From Allofournierella massiliensis (lineage in GTDB: Bacteria > Bacillota > Clostridia > Oscillospirales > Ruminococcaceae), in NCBI RefSeq assembly GCF_004345265.1, contig NZ_SLUM01000003.1, forward strand, positions 62,001-126,000: a DNA stretch of 64,000 bases. The letters are read 5' to 3'. The notes below the pieces were generated by a model. The model worked only from the letters and a program-made list of their open reading frames with translations, did not search any database and was not told the origin of the DNA. Position numbers and translations under genes: made by a program. Below are positions 7,658 through 15,920 of the stretch, one piece after another. Positions within the stretch are counted from its first letter, which is position 1. Every line of letters starts with the position of its first letter.

Positions 7658-8554
7658 ATGAATGCAAACAAGAAAACAAGCGGCCAGAGAAGCGATGCGC
7701 TGATCAAAGCCGTGATTTATATCGTGCTGATCGTGCTTGCAGTCACGATCATTGTGCCCGTGGCGTGGGTGTTTATGGCATCCGTAAAGCAGAACAGCGA
7801 GTTCTACGGCAACCCCTTCACCCTGCCTCAGGGCCTCTACCTGCAAAACTTTGTGGATGCCTGGACCAAGGCTCGCATGGGCGAGTACTTCATGACCTCG
7901 GTCATGATCACCGCCATGTCGCTGGCGATCCTGCTGCTGGTGGCTCTGCCCGCGGCCTATGTGCTCAGCCGCTACAACTTCATCGGCCGCAAGGTCATCC
8001 GCGGCGGCTTCATGGCCGGCCTGTTCATCAACGTGAACTACATCGTTGTTCCCATCTTCCTGATGTTCGTGGCCGGTGACCGGGTTCTGAACTCTCTGTT
8101 CGGCAAATCCTTCTTCTTGAACAATCCCTTCGTGGTATCGGTGGTTCTGGCCTCCACCACGCTGCCCTTCACCATCTACCTGCTGAGCAGCTACCTGGCC
8201 ACTCTGCCCAAGGACTACGAGGAAGCCGCCTATGTGGACGGCGCGGGCTACTTCACCACCATGGTGCGCATCATCCTGCCCATGGCCAAGCCCAGCATCA
8301 TCACCGTAATTCTGTTCGAGTTCCTGGCTTACTGGAACGAGTACATCATCTCCATGACCATGCTCACCGATCCCAACGGCGCCCGCACCCTGCCGGTTGG
8401 CCTGCTGAACCTGATGAAGGCCCAGAACGCCAAGGCCGAGTACGGCCAGATGTACGCCGGTCTGGTTCTGGTCATGATCCCCACGCTGATCCTGTATATG
8501 TGTGTACAGAAAAAGCTCACTCAGGGCATGACTCTGGGCGGCCTGAAGGGCTAA
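7658..8554 (+). CDS. Sugar ABC transporter permease 2 (MsmG/UgpE type)
   Basis: A 298-residue permease with about six transmembrane segments. The EAA loop (EEAAYVDGAGYFTTMVRIIL) is close to consensus. It pairs with the permease 21 bases upstream. The ATG at 7658 is preferred because AAGGAAG lies 9 bases upstream; a GTG two codons earlier is too close to that site. The C-terminus (KKLTQGMTLGGLKG) is typical of the family. Confidence 0.93.
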   Translation: MNANKKTSGQRSDALIKAVIYIVLIVLAVTIIVPVAWVFMASVKQNSEFYGNPFTLPQGLYLQNFVDAWTKARMGEYFMTSVMITAMSLAILLLVALPAAYVLSRYNFIGRKVIRGGFMAGLFINVNYIVVPIFLMFVAGDRVLNSLFGKSFFLNNPFVVSVVLASTTLPFTIYLLSSYLATLPKDYEEAAYVDGAGYFTTMVRIILPMAKPSIITVILFEFLAYWNEYIISMTMLTDPNGARTLPVGLLNLMKAQNAKAEYGQMYAGLVLVMIPTLILYMCVQKKLTQGMTLGGLKG

Positions 8555-8567
8555 GGAGGGAAACACG

Positions 8568-8771
8568 ATGAATGAATACACCAAAAAGACCGTGAAACTG
8601 ATCCTGGCCGGCATTGCTGCACTGGTGTGCCTGGCGCTGGTCATTGCGGGCCACTCCATGGGCTTCATGGCCGACACCCGGCAGGGAACGATCGGTCTGG
8701 GCATCCAGCTGGTGGGTCTGGCCGGCATCCTTGTGCTGCTGTATCTGTATAACAAACCCTACACAAAATAA
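8568..8771 (+). CDS. Small two-helix membrane protein of the sugar operon
   Basis: A 67-residue protein with two predicted membrane helices (about residues 9-28 and 42-61) joined by a short loop (SMGFMADTRQGT). An AGGAGG site precedes it, and it starts 13 bases after the second permease, so it is translated with the transporter. Small proteins of this kind recur in GH112 operons of Clostridia as a DUF family; I recall DUF6903 but could not check it. A role as a transporter accessory subunit is an inference from position. Confidence 0.8.
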   Translation: MNEYTKKTVKLILAGIAALVCLALVIAGHSMGFMADTRQGTIGLGIQLVGLAGILVLLYLYNKPYTK

Positions 8772-8783
8772 AACGCACAAACG

Positions 8784-8828
8784 CGGCGTTCTGCCCGCGC
8801 CGAAAAGAGCGGGCAGAACGCCGTATTT
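8784..8828 (+). terminator. Hairpin upstream of the GH112 gene
   Basis: A perfect 15-bp stem (8784-8798 with 8809-8823) has a 10-base loop and is followed by TATTTT. The T-run is short, so it may be a partial terminator or an mRNA-stabilising element between the transporter genes and the enzymes. Confidence 0.6.
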
Positions 8829-8856
8829 TGGTCAAAACCAGGAAAAGAGGAACAAC

Positions 8857-11025
8857 ATGAGCGAGAAAAAACTGACCGGCCGGGTAACCATTCCCACCAA
8901 TCTGGACATTGTGCCGGAAACCATTGATATTCTGAAGCGCTGGGGCGCAGACGCCATCCGCGACTGCGACGGCACCGAATTTCCCGAAGAGCTGACCAAG
9001 GTGGGCGCGAAGATCTACTCCACCTACTACACCACCCGGAAGGACAACGCCTGGGCCAAGGCCAACCCGGACGAGGTGCAGCAGTGCTACATCATGACCG
9101 GCTTCTACACCGCCACCGGCGACACTCTGTCGATTCCTCTGATGAAGGGCGTTTCCCAGGAGCTGATGGAAGTAAACACCCGCGACGACATCAAGCGCTG
9201 GTGGGAAGTGATCGACCGCACCACCGGTGAGGTGGTTCCCGTGGAGCAGTGGAGCTACAACGAGGCCACCGGCTGCGTGGAGATCACCGGCTGCACCGCC
9301 TTCCACGACTACACCGTGAGCTTTCTGGCCTACCTGATCTGGGACCCCGTGCACATGTACAATGCGGTGACCAACAACTGGCAGAACTTTGAGCACCAGA
9401 TCACCTTCGACGTGCGCCAGCCCAAGACCCACAAGTTCACCATGGAGCGCCTGCGCAAGTTCATTGCCGAGCATCCCTATGTGAACGTGATCCGCTACAC
9501 CACCTTCTTCCATCAGTTCACCCTGCTGTTCGACGAGCTGAAGCGTGAGAAGTATGTGGACTGGTACGGCTATTCCGCCAGCGTTTCCCCCTACATCCTG
9601 AAGCAGTTTGAGGAGGAAGTGGGCTACAAGTTCCGCCCCGAGTTCATCATCGATCAGGGCTACTACAACAACCAGTACCGGGTGCCCAGCAAGGAGTTCA
9701 AGGACTTCCAGGCCTTCCAGCGCCGCGAGGTTGCCAAGCTGGCCAAGGAGATGGTGGACATCACCCACGAGCTGGGCAAGGAAGCCATGATGTTCCTGGG
9801 CGACCACTTCATCGGCACCGAGCCCTTCATGGACGAGTTCAAGACCATCGGCCTGGACGCCGTGGTGGGCAGCGTGGGCAACGGCTCCACCCTGCGTCTG
9901 ATTTCCGATATTCCCGGCGTGAAGTACACCGAGGGCCGATTCCTGCCCTACTTCTTCCCGGATACCTTCCACGAGGGCGGCGACCCGGTGAAGGAAGCCA
10001 AGGAGAACTGGGTGACCGCCCGCCGCGCCATCCTGCGCAAGCCCGTGGACCGGATCGGCTACGGCGGCTACCTGAAGCTGGCGCTGGACTTCCCCGAGTT
10101 CGTGGATTACATCGAGAGCGTCTGCAACGAGTTCCGTGAGCTGTACGAGAACGCCAAGGGCACCACCGCCTACTGCGTCAAGACCGTGGCTGTGCTGAAC
10201 AGCTGGGGCAAGGCCCGCAGCTGGGGCTGCCACATGGTGCACCATGCGCTGTACCAGAAGCAGAACTACAGCTACGCCGGCGTGATCGAGGCGCTGAGCG
10301 GCGCTCCCTTCGACGTGAAGTTCATCAGCTTCGACGACATCAAGGCCGACCCGAAGCTGCTGGATTCCATTGACGTGCTGATCAACGTGGGCGACGGCGA
10401 CACCGCCCACACCGGCGGCGCCGTGTGGGAGGACCCGGAGATCGCTTCTGCCATCAAGGCCTTCATCTACAACGGCGGCGGCTTCATCGGCGTGGGCGAG
10501 CCCGCCGGCCACCAGTATCAGGGCCACTACCTGCAGCTGGCCACCGTGATGGGCGTGGAGAAGGAGACCGGCTTCACCCTGAACTACGACAAGTACAACT
10601 GGGATGAGCATCGGGATCACTTCATCCTGGCCGACGCCACCAGGGAAGTGGACTTCGGCGAGGGCAAGAAGAACATCTACGCGCTGGAGGGCGCCCAGAT
10701 CCTGGTTCAGAAGGACAAGGAAGTGCAGATGGCAGTGAACGAGTTCGGCGCCGGCCGCACCGTTTACATCAGCGGCCTGCCCTACACCTTCGAGAACAGC
10801 CGCATGCTGTACCGTTCCATCCTGTGGAGCGCCCACGACGAGGACAACCTGCATCGCTGGTTCTCCTCCAACTTCAACGTGGAAGTACATGCCTATGTGA
10901 AGAACGGCAAATACTGCGTGGTGAACAACACCTACGAGCCCCAGCATACCACCGTTTACAAGGGCGACGGCACCAGCTTCGAGCTGGATATGGACGCCAA
11001 CGAGATCAAGTGGTATGAGATCTGA
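8857..11025 (+). CDS. lnpA: 1,3-beta-galactosyl-N-acetylhexosamine phosphorylase (GH112)
   Basis: A 722-residue cytosolic enzyme of family GH112. It splits lacto-N-biose (Gal-beta-1,3-GlcNAc) or galacto-N-biose (Gal-beta-1,3-GalNAc) with phosphate to give galactose-1-phosphate and the free N-acetylhexosamine. The N-terminal region (GRVTIPTNLDIVPETIDI, then RWGADAIRDCDGTEFP) and the segment MMFLGDHFIGTEPF are characteristic, and the length is close to the bifidobacterial enzyme. No signal peptide is present, in line with import of the intact disaccharide. The sulfatase, GalE, nucleotidyltransferase and kinase genes that follow complete the pathway. Preference for GlcNAc over GalNAc cannot be read here. 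Confidence 0.95.
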   Translation: MSEKKLTGRVTIPTNLDIVPETIDILKRWGADAIRDCDGTEFPEELTKVGAKIYSTYYTTRKDNAWAKANPDEVQQCYIMTGFYTATGDTLSIPLMKGVSQELMEVNTRDDIKRWWEVIDRTTGEVVPVEQWSYNEATGCVEITGCTAFHDYTVSFLAYLIWDPVHMYNAVTNNWQNFEHQITFDVRQPKTHKFTMERLRKFIAEHPYVNVIRYTTFFHQFTLLFDELKREKYVDWYGYSASVSPYILKQFEEEVGYKFRPEFIIDQGYYNNQYRVPSKEFKDFQAFQRREVAKLAKEMVDITHELGKEAMMFLGDHFIGTEPFMDEFKTIGLDAVVGSVGNGSTLRLISDIPGVKYTEGRFLPYFFPDTFHEGGDPVKEAKENWVTARRAILRKPVDRIGYGGYLKLALDFPEFVDYIESVCNEFRELYENAKGTTAYCVKTVAVLNSWGKARSWGCHMVHHALYQKQNYSYAGVIEALSGAPFDVKFISFDDIKADPKLLDSIDVLINVGDGDTAHTGGAVWEDPEIASAIKAFIYNGGGFIGVGEPAGHQYQGHYLQLATVMGVEKETGFTLNYDKYNWDEHRDHFILADATREVDFGEGKKNIYALEGAQILVQKDKEVQMAVNEFGAGRTVYISGLPYTFENSRMLYRSILWSAHDEDNLHRWFSSNFNVEVHAYVKNGKYCVVNNTYEPQHTTVYKGDGTSFELDMDANEIKWYEI

Positions 11026-11051
11026 TCGGCCCTGATCCGGTTTTGCATCAA

Positions 11052-11095
11052 GGCGGCCGCCCTCGGGAATGCCCGGCGGCGGCCGCCTCTTTCAT
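11052..11095 (+). other. GC-rich hairpin between GH112 and sulfatase genes
   Basis: GGCGGCCGCC at 11052-11061 pairs with the same sequence at 11078-11087, with an inner CGGG/CCCG pairing. A weak T-rich tail (TCTTTCATT) follows. It may be a leaky terminator. Confidence 0.5.
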
Positions 11096-11151
11096 TGTCG
11101 CGGCGGGGGAAAAACGCCCTGTCGCCTGTTTTCGGAAAGGTTGTGAACGCT

Positions 11152-12603
11152 GTGACGGACCGCCCCAATATTCTTTTCATCATGACCGATGAGCAGCGGG
11201 GAGACTGCCTGGGCTATGCCGGGCACCCGGATGTGAAAACCCCGTATCTGGACTCCCTTGCCGCCGACGGCATCTATTTTCCCAATGCCTGGTCCGCCTG
11301 CCCCACCTGCGTGCCCGCCCGGGCCATCCTGCACACGGGCCTGAGCCAGCGCCACACCGGAAAGGTGGGCTATCAGGATCGGGTGGACTGGAACTACGGC
11401 TGCACCATGGCCGGAGAACTGAGCAGGGCCGGCTACTACACCCAGTGCGTGGGCAAGATGCATGTGCATCCCCTGCGCAACTATCTGGGCTTCCACAACG
11501 TGGAGCTGCACGACGGCTACCTGCATGAATATCGTTACCCCAATGTGGAATACGGCGAAAACCAGCTGATTGCGGACGATTATTTCCACTGGCTGAAAAG
11601 CGAGCTGGGCGCGGATGCGGACGTGACCGACACCGGCATGGACTGCAACGGCTGGACCGCCCGCCCCTGGCCCTATGCGGAAAAATACCACCCCACCAAC
11701 TGGGTGGCCAGCCGGAGCATCGACTTTCTGCGCCGCCGGGACCCCCGCCAGCCCTTCTTTCTGATGGCCAGCTTCGTGCGGCCCCACGCCCCCTACGACG
11801 CGCCCCAGTATTACTTCGACCTGTATAAGGACAAGGATCTGCGGCCGCCGGTGAAGGGTGACTGGAACGACACCGCCATGCTGGAAAAGCGGGGTATGGT
11901 GTTCAATTCCTGCACCGGGCCAAAAGACCCGGAGCTGATCCGCCAGCAGCAGATCGGCTACTACGCCTGCATCACCCATCTGGACCACCAGATCGGCCGC
12001 ATCATTCAGGCGCTGATCGAGCACAGGCTGATGGACAACACCGTGATCCTGTTCACCTCCGACCATGGGGAGATGCTGTCCGACCACGGGTGGTGCCGTA
12101 AAGCACTGCCCTACAACGGCAGCGCCCACATTCCCATGTTTATCAGCGGGCCGGAGCGGTACATCGGCCCCCGGGGCCGCACCGACGATTCGCTGGTGGA
12201 GCTGCGGGACGTGATGCCCACCCTGCTGGAGCTGGCGGGCGCACCGATCCCCGCCCATCTGGACGGGCGCAGCATGCTGCATCCGCTGGACCGGGAATAC
12301 ATCCACGGGGAGCACACCTTCGGCTTCAACCGCTGGTCCAGCCAGTTTATTGTGACAAAGACCGACAAGTTCATCTGGCTGAACGAGCGGAACGAGGAAC
12401 AGTATTTCGATCTGGTGAACGACCCGGACGAGACCCACAACGCCATCCATGACCCGGACAAGCAGGAGCGGATTGCCTACCTGCGCAATCTGCTGATTCA
12501 GGAGCTGAAGGATTCGGAGGAAGGCTATTCCGACGGTACCCGCCTGATTCCCGGCCGCACCCCGGTGAACTGTTTGTCCAACGTGGAGCTGCCCAACTGC
12601 TGA
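11152..12603 (+). CDS. Cytosolic type I (formylglycine) sulfatase
   Basis: A 483-residue arylsulfatase-type hydrolase. The N-terminal metal motif is NILFIMTDEQRGD. The active-site motif C-x-P-x-R is at residues 53-57 (CPTCVPAR), where Cys53 must be oxidised to formylglycine. Other conserved parts are TGKVGY, SFVRPHAPYD and LFTSDHGEMLSDHG. There is no signal peptide, so it acts on an imported substrate. The GTG start is set by GGAAAGG 11 bases upstream; an earlier in-frame GTG at 11143 is too close to it. Placed between the phosphorylase and galE, it probably desulfates a sulfated mucin disaccharide. An anaerobic maturase (anSME) is required but not in the window. Confidence 0.9.
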   Translation: MTDRPNILFIMTDEQRGDCLGYAGHPDVKTPYLDSLAADGIYFPNAWSACPTCVPARAILHTGLSQRHTGKVGYQDRVDWNYGCTMAGELSRAGYYTQCVGKMHVHPLRNYLGFHNVELHDGYLHEYRYPNVEYGENQLIADDYFHWLKSELGADADVTDTGMDCNGWTARPWPYAEKYHPTNWVASRSIDFLRRRDPRQPFFLMASFVRPHAPYDAPQYYFDLYKDKDLRPPVKGDWNDTAMLEKRGMVFNSCTGPKDPELIRQQQIGYYACITHLDHQIGRIIQALIEHRLMDNTVILFTSDHGEMLSDHGWCRKALPYNGSAHIPMFISGPERYIGPRGRTDDSLVELRDVMPTLLELAGAPIPAHLDGRSMLHPLDREYIHGEHTFGFNRWSSQFIVTKTDKFIWLNERNEEQYFDLVNDPDETHNAIHDPDKQERIAYLRNLLIQELKDSEEGYSDGTRLIPGRTPVNCLSNVELPNC

Positions 12604-12644
12604 ATGATGCCGGAAAACGGTTGAATAAGAAAGGATAAATCATT

Positions 12645-13664
12645 ATGCCTATTTTGGTAAGCGGCGGCGCCGGCTACATCGGCAGCCACACCTGCATTGA
12701 ACTGATGGCAGCCGGCCACGAGATTCTGGTGGCCGACAACTTCTACAACTCCTGCCAGGAGGCTTTGAACCGGGTGGAGCAGATCAGCGGCAAAAAGGTA
12801 CCCTTTGTGAACATCGACCTGTGCGATGCGGCCAGGGTGGACGAGCTGTTCGATGCGCATCCGGAGATTGACGCGGTGATTCACTTCGCTGCTTATAAAG
12901 CAGTGGGCGAGAGCGTTTCCAAGCCGCTGGAATACTACACCAACAATCTGGTCAGCTGCCTGAACGTGCTGAACAGCATGCGCCGCCACGGGGTGAAGAA
13001 CTTCGTGTTCTCCTCCTCCGCCACCGTTTACGGCGACCCGGCCAGCGTGCCCATCCGGGAGGATTTCCCCGTGGGCGCGGCCACCAATCCCTACGGCGCC
13101 ACCAAGGTGATGAACGAGCAGATTCTGAAGGATCTGTGCAAGGCCGACCCCACCATGAATGTGGCCCTGCTGCGCTACTTCAACCCCATCGGCGCGCACG
13201 AGAGCGGTCTGATCGGCGAGGACCCCAACGGCATTCCCAACAATCTGGTGCCCTACATCGCCAAGGTGGCCGTGGGCAAGCTGGAAAAGGTGCATGTATT
13301 CGGCAACGACTACAACACCCCGGACGGCACCGGCGTGCGTGACTACATCCATGTGGTGGATCTGGCCCGGGGCCATGTGGCGGCGCTGAAAAAGCTGTCC
13401 ACCAACTGCGGCCTGTTCATCTGCAACCTGGGCACCGGCCACGGTTACAGCGTGCTGGATGTGATCAAGGCTTACTCCAAGGCCTGCGGCAAGGAGCTGC
13501 CCTATGTGATCGATCCCCGCCGCCCCGGCGACATCGCCGAGTGCTACGCCGACCCCACCAAGGCACGGGAGGAGCTGGGCTGGGAGGCCCAGTACGGCAT
13601 CGAGGAGATGTGCGCCTCCAGCTACAAGTGGCAGAGCATGAACCCCAACGGGTACAAGGGTTGA
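12645..13664 (+). CDS. galE: UDP-glucose/UDP-GlcNAc 4-epimerase
   Basis: A 339-residue extended SDR enzyme. The NAD-binding motif is GGAGYIGSHT at the N-terminus, the catalytic serine lies in SSSATVYGD, and the Tyr-x3-Lys is YGATK. It interconverts UDP-galactose and UDP-glucose, and often UDP-GalNAc and UDP-GlcNAc. Its place in the GH112 operon corresponds to lnpD of bifidobacteria. AAAGGA lies 8-9 bases before the ATG. Confidence 0.95.
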   Translation: MPILVSGGAGYIGSHTCIELMAAGHEILVADNFYNSCQEALNRVEQISGKKVPFVNIDLCDAARVDELFDAHPEIDAVIHFAAYKAVGESVSKPLEYYTNNLVSCLNVLNSMRRHGVKNFVFSSSATVYGDPASVPIREDFPVGAATNPYGATKVMNEQILKDLCKADPTMNVALLRYFNPIGAHESGLIGEDPNGIPNNLVPYIAKVAVGKLEKVHVFGNDYNTPDGTGVRDYIHVVDLARGHVAALKKLSTNCGLFICNLGTGHGYSVLDVIKAYSKACGKELPYVIDPRRPGDIAECYADPTKAREELGWEAQYGIEEMCASSYKWQSMNPNGYKG

Positions 13665-13710
13665 ACGGCCTGCCCGTTAAGATTGCATTGAGAGATAGGG
13701 AGAGAGCATC

Positions 13711-14634
13711 ATGAAAAAACCGATTCTTGTGGTGATGGCAGCAGGTATGGGAAGCCGGTACGGCGGCCTGAAGCAGATTGATCCGGTGGGCAACCACGGC
13801 CAGATCATCATCGACTATTCCGCCTACGACGCACGCCGCGCGGGCTTTGAGACCATCGTGTTCATCATCAAGCACGAAATCGAGGACGCCTTCAAGGAAG
13901 CCATCGGCAACCGGCTGTCCAAAATTATGGACGTGCGCTATGCCTATCAGGATCTGAACGATCTGCCGGAGGGCTATTCCGTGCCGGAAGGCCGCACCAA
14001 GCCCTGGGGCACCAGCCATGCCATTCTGGCCGCCCGTGACGTGATCGACGCACCCTTCGCCGTGATCAACGCCGACGACTACTACGGCCCCGAAGCCTTC
14101 AAGGAGATTTACAACTATCTGTCCACCCATCAGGACGACGACAAGTACCGCTTCGCCATGGTGGGCTATCTGCTGAAGAACACCGTGACCGAGAACGGCA
14201 GCGTGGCCCGCGGCATCTGCGTGGAAAACGCCGACGGCACCCTGGCCAGCGTGACCGAGCGCACCAAGATCGAGACCTACGAGAACGGCATCCACTTCAC
14301 CGAGGACGACGGCAAAACCTGGACCGACGTGGACGCGGACAGCGTGGTTTCCATGAACCTGTGGGGCTTCTCCGAGAACTTCGTGGCCGAAGCCAAGACC
14401 CGCTTCGCCGCCTTCCTGGACAAGGCTCTGGTGGAGAACCCGCTGAAGGGCGAGTACTTCCTGCCCAGCGTGGTCAGCCAGCTGATCGAGGAGGGCAAGG
14501 CCACCGTTCAGGTGCTGCGAAGCACCGACAAGTGGTACGGCGTTACTTACAAAGAGGATAAGCCCGTGGTGGTAAAGGCCATTGCCGACAAGACCGCCGC
14601 CGGCCTGTATCCCGATGATCTGTGGAAGGAGTAA
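13711..14634 (+). CDS. Sugar-phosphate nucleotidyltransferase
   Basis: A 307-residue NTP-transferase. The nucleotide-binding loop is MAAGMGSRYGGLKQ and the metal-binding region reads INADDYYG. It should join UTP to a sugar-1-phosphate and release pyrophosphate. In this operon the candidates are galactose-1-phosphate from the phosphorylase and GlcNAc/GalNAc-1-phosphate from the kinase. It takes the place of the GalT-type lnpC gene of bifidobacteria, which is absent. The GGLKQ variant differs from GalU and GlmU, so the substrate is a guess. The gene lies 5 bases before the kinase, implying tight coupling. Confidence 0.85.
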   Translation: MKKPILVVMAAGMGSRYGGLKQIDPVGNHGQIIIDYSAYDARRAGFETIVFIIKHEIEDAFKEAIGNRLSKIMDVRYAYQDLNDLPEGYSVPEGRTKPWGTSHAILAARDVIDAPFAVINADDYYGPEAFKEIYNYLSTHQDDDKYRFAMVGYLLKNTVTENGSVARGICVENADGTLASVTERTKIETYENGIHFTEDDGKTWTDVDADSVVSMNLWGFSENFVAEAKTRFAAFLDKALVENPLKGEYFLPSVVSQLIEEGKATVQVLRSTDKWYGVTYKEDKPVVVKAIADKTAAGLYPDDLWKE

Positions 14635-14639
14635 GCATC

Positions 14640-15752
14640 ATGGCACTGTGCAAAGCGGAAGAAACCCTGTCCGAGGCCCTGACCGGCTTTGATTTCGGCG
14701 GTCAGATCGTGGGCGCCGTGCGTTACGGCAAGGGCCACATCAACGATACCTTCTGTGTATACACCCAGGACGAGGCGGGCGACTGCGTGCGCTTTATTTT
14801 GCAGCGCATCAACACCAACACCTTCACCGATCCGGACGGCCTGATGGAAAACATCGTGGGCGTGACCGACTATCTGCGCGGCATCATCGAGAAAAACGGC
14901 GGCGATACCGCCCGTGAGACCATGACCGTGCAGCGCACCAAAGAGGGCAAGAACTATTACCGGGACAGCCAGGGCGGCTGCTGGCGTGTGTATCCCTTCG
15001 TGGAGGGCACCGTCTGCCTGCAGGCGGTGGAGGATCCGGAGCAGTTCTACCAGAGCGCCGTTGCCTTCGGCAACTTCCAGCGTCTGCTGGCCGGTTACGA
15101 CGCCTCCACCCTGCATGAGACCATTGCCAAGTTCCACGACACCCGCAACCGGTTTGCCAACTTCAAAAAGGCGCTGGAGGCGGATGCGTGCGGCCGCGCC
15201 AGGGACGTGCAGCCGGAGATCGACTTCGTGCTGGCCCGGGAGAAGGACTGCGCCGTGCTGATGGATCAGCTGGAGGCAGGCAAGCTGCCCCTGCGCGTGA
15301 CCCACAACGACACCAAGCTGAACAACATCCTGATGGACAAGAAAACCGGCACCGGCATCTGCGTCATCGACCTGGATACCGTGATGCCCGGCCTTGCGCT
15401 GAACGATTTCGGCGATTCCATCCGCTTCGGCGCCAACCACTGCGCCGAGGACGAGAAGGACCTGAGCAAGGTGAACTTTGATCTGGATCTGTTCGAGATC
15501 TACACCAAGGGCTTTCTGGAGGCTGCCGGCGATGCGCTGACCGCCGCCGAAAAGGAGAACCTGCCCTGGGGCGCCAAGCTGATGACGCTGGAATGCGGCA
15601 TCCGCTTCCTCACCGACTATCTGGAGGGTGACCACTACTTCCGGGTACACCGGGAAGGCCAGAACCTGGACCGCTGCCGCACCCAGTTCAAGCTGGTGAG
15701 CGACATGGAGGCCAACTGGGACAAGATGAGCGCCATTGTGGCCAAATACTGA
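14640..15752 (+). CDS. nahK: N-acetylhexosamine 1-kinase-like phosphotransferase
   Basis: A 370-residue kinase of the aminoglycoside-phosphotransferase fold. The catalytic loop is THNDTKLNNIL (HxDxKxxN type) at about residues 221-231, and the metal-binding motif is VIDLDTVMPG. In bifidobacteria the equivalent (LnpB/NahK) phosphorylates GlcNAc or GalNAc at C1, the other product of the GH112 reaction. It starts at the ATG 5 bases after the nucleotidyltransferase stop, within reach of GGAAGGAG. It is the last gene before a strong terminator. Confidence 0.9.
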   Translation: MALCKAEETLSEALTGFDFGGQIVGAVRYGKGHINDTFCVYTQDEAGDCVRFILQRINTNTFTDPDGLMENIVGVTDYLRGIIEKNGGDTARETMTVQRTKEGKNYYRDSQGGCWRVYPFVEGTVCLQAVEDPEQFYQSAVAFGNFQRLLAGYDASTLHETIAKFHDTRNRFANFKKALEADACGRARDVQPEIDFVLAREKDCAVLMDQLEAGKLPLRVTHNDTKLNNILMDKKTGTGICVIDLDTVMPGLALNDFGDSIRFGANHCAEDEKDLSKVNFDLDLFEIYTKGFLEAAGDALTAAEKENLPWGAKLMTLECGIRFLTDYLEGDHYFRVHREGQNLDRCRTQFKLVSDMEANWDKMSAIVAKY

Positions 15753-15767
15753 TTTTCAGGCACACAG

Positions 15768-15799
15768 GCGGCAGCCGGTTTTCCGGCTGCCGCTTTTTT
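15768..15799 (+). terminator. Terminator of the glycan operon
   Basis: GCGGCAGCCGG (15768-15778) pairs perfectly with CCGGCTGCCGC (15783-15793) around TTTT, followed by TTTTTT. Confidence 0.93.
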
Positions 15800-15827
15800 G
15801 CGCTGCGCGGGCGTGCTGTGCTATAAT
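15798..15827 (+). promoter_or_regulatory. Promoter of the GH10-like lipoprotein gene
   Basis: TTGCGC (15798-15803), an 18-base spacer and TATAAT (15822-15827). The -35 overlaps the T-run of the preceding terminator. Confidence 0.65.
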
Positions 15828-15920
15828 AAGCACGAATCGCCCCGCATAGGAATGAAACAGGGCGCGGGCCGCCTGCCGCGGGGCCCCTTGCGCAAAGCCC
15901 GCCCCAAAAGGAGTTGATCC

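Noticed and set aside
6401-8755. Long open frame on the minus strand opposite the sugar permease genes
   Set aside because: It is the antisense shadow of highly codon-biased, GC-rich genes. The composition (His, Gln, Val runs) is unnatural and there is no ribosome site.
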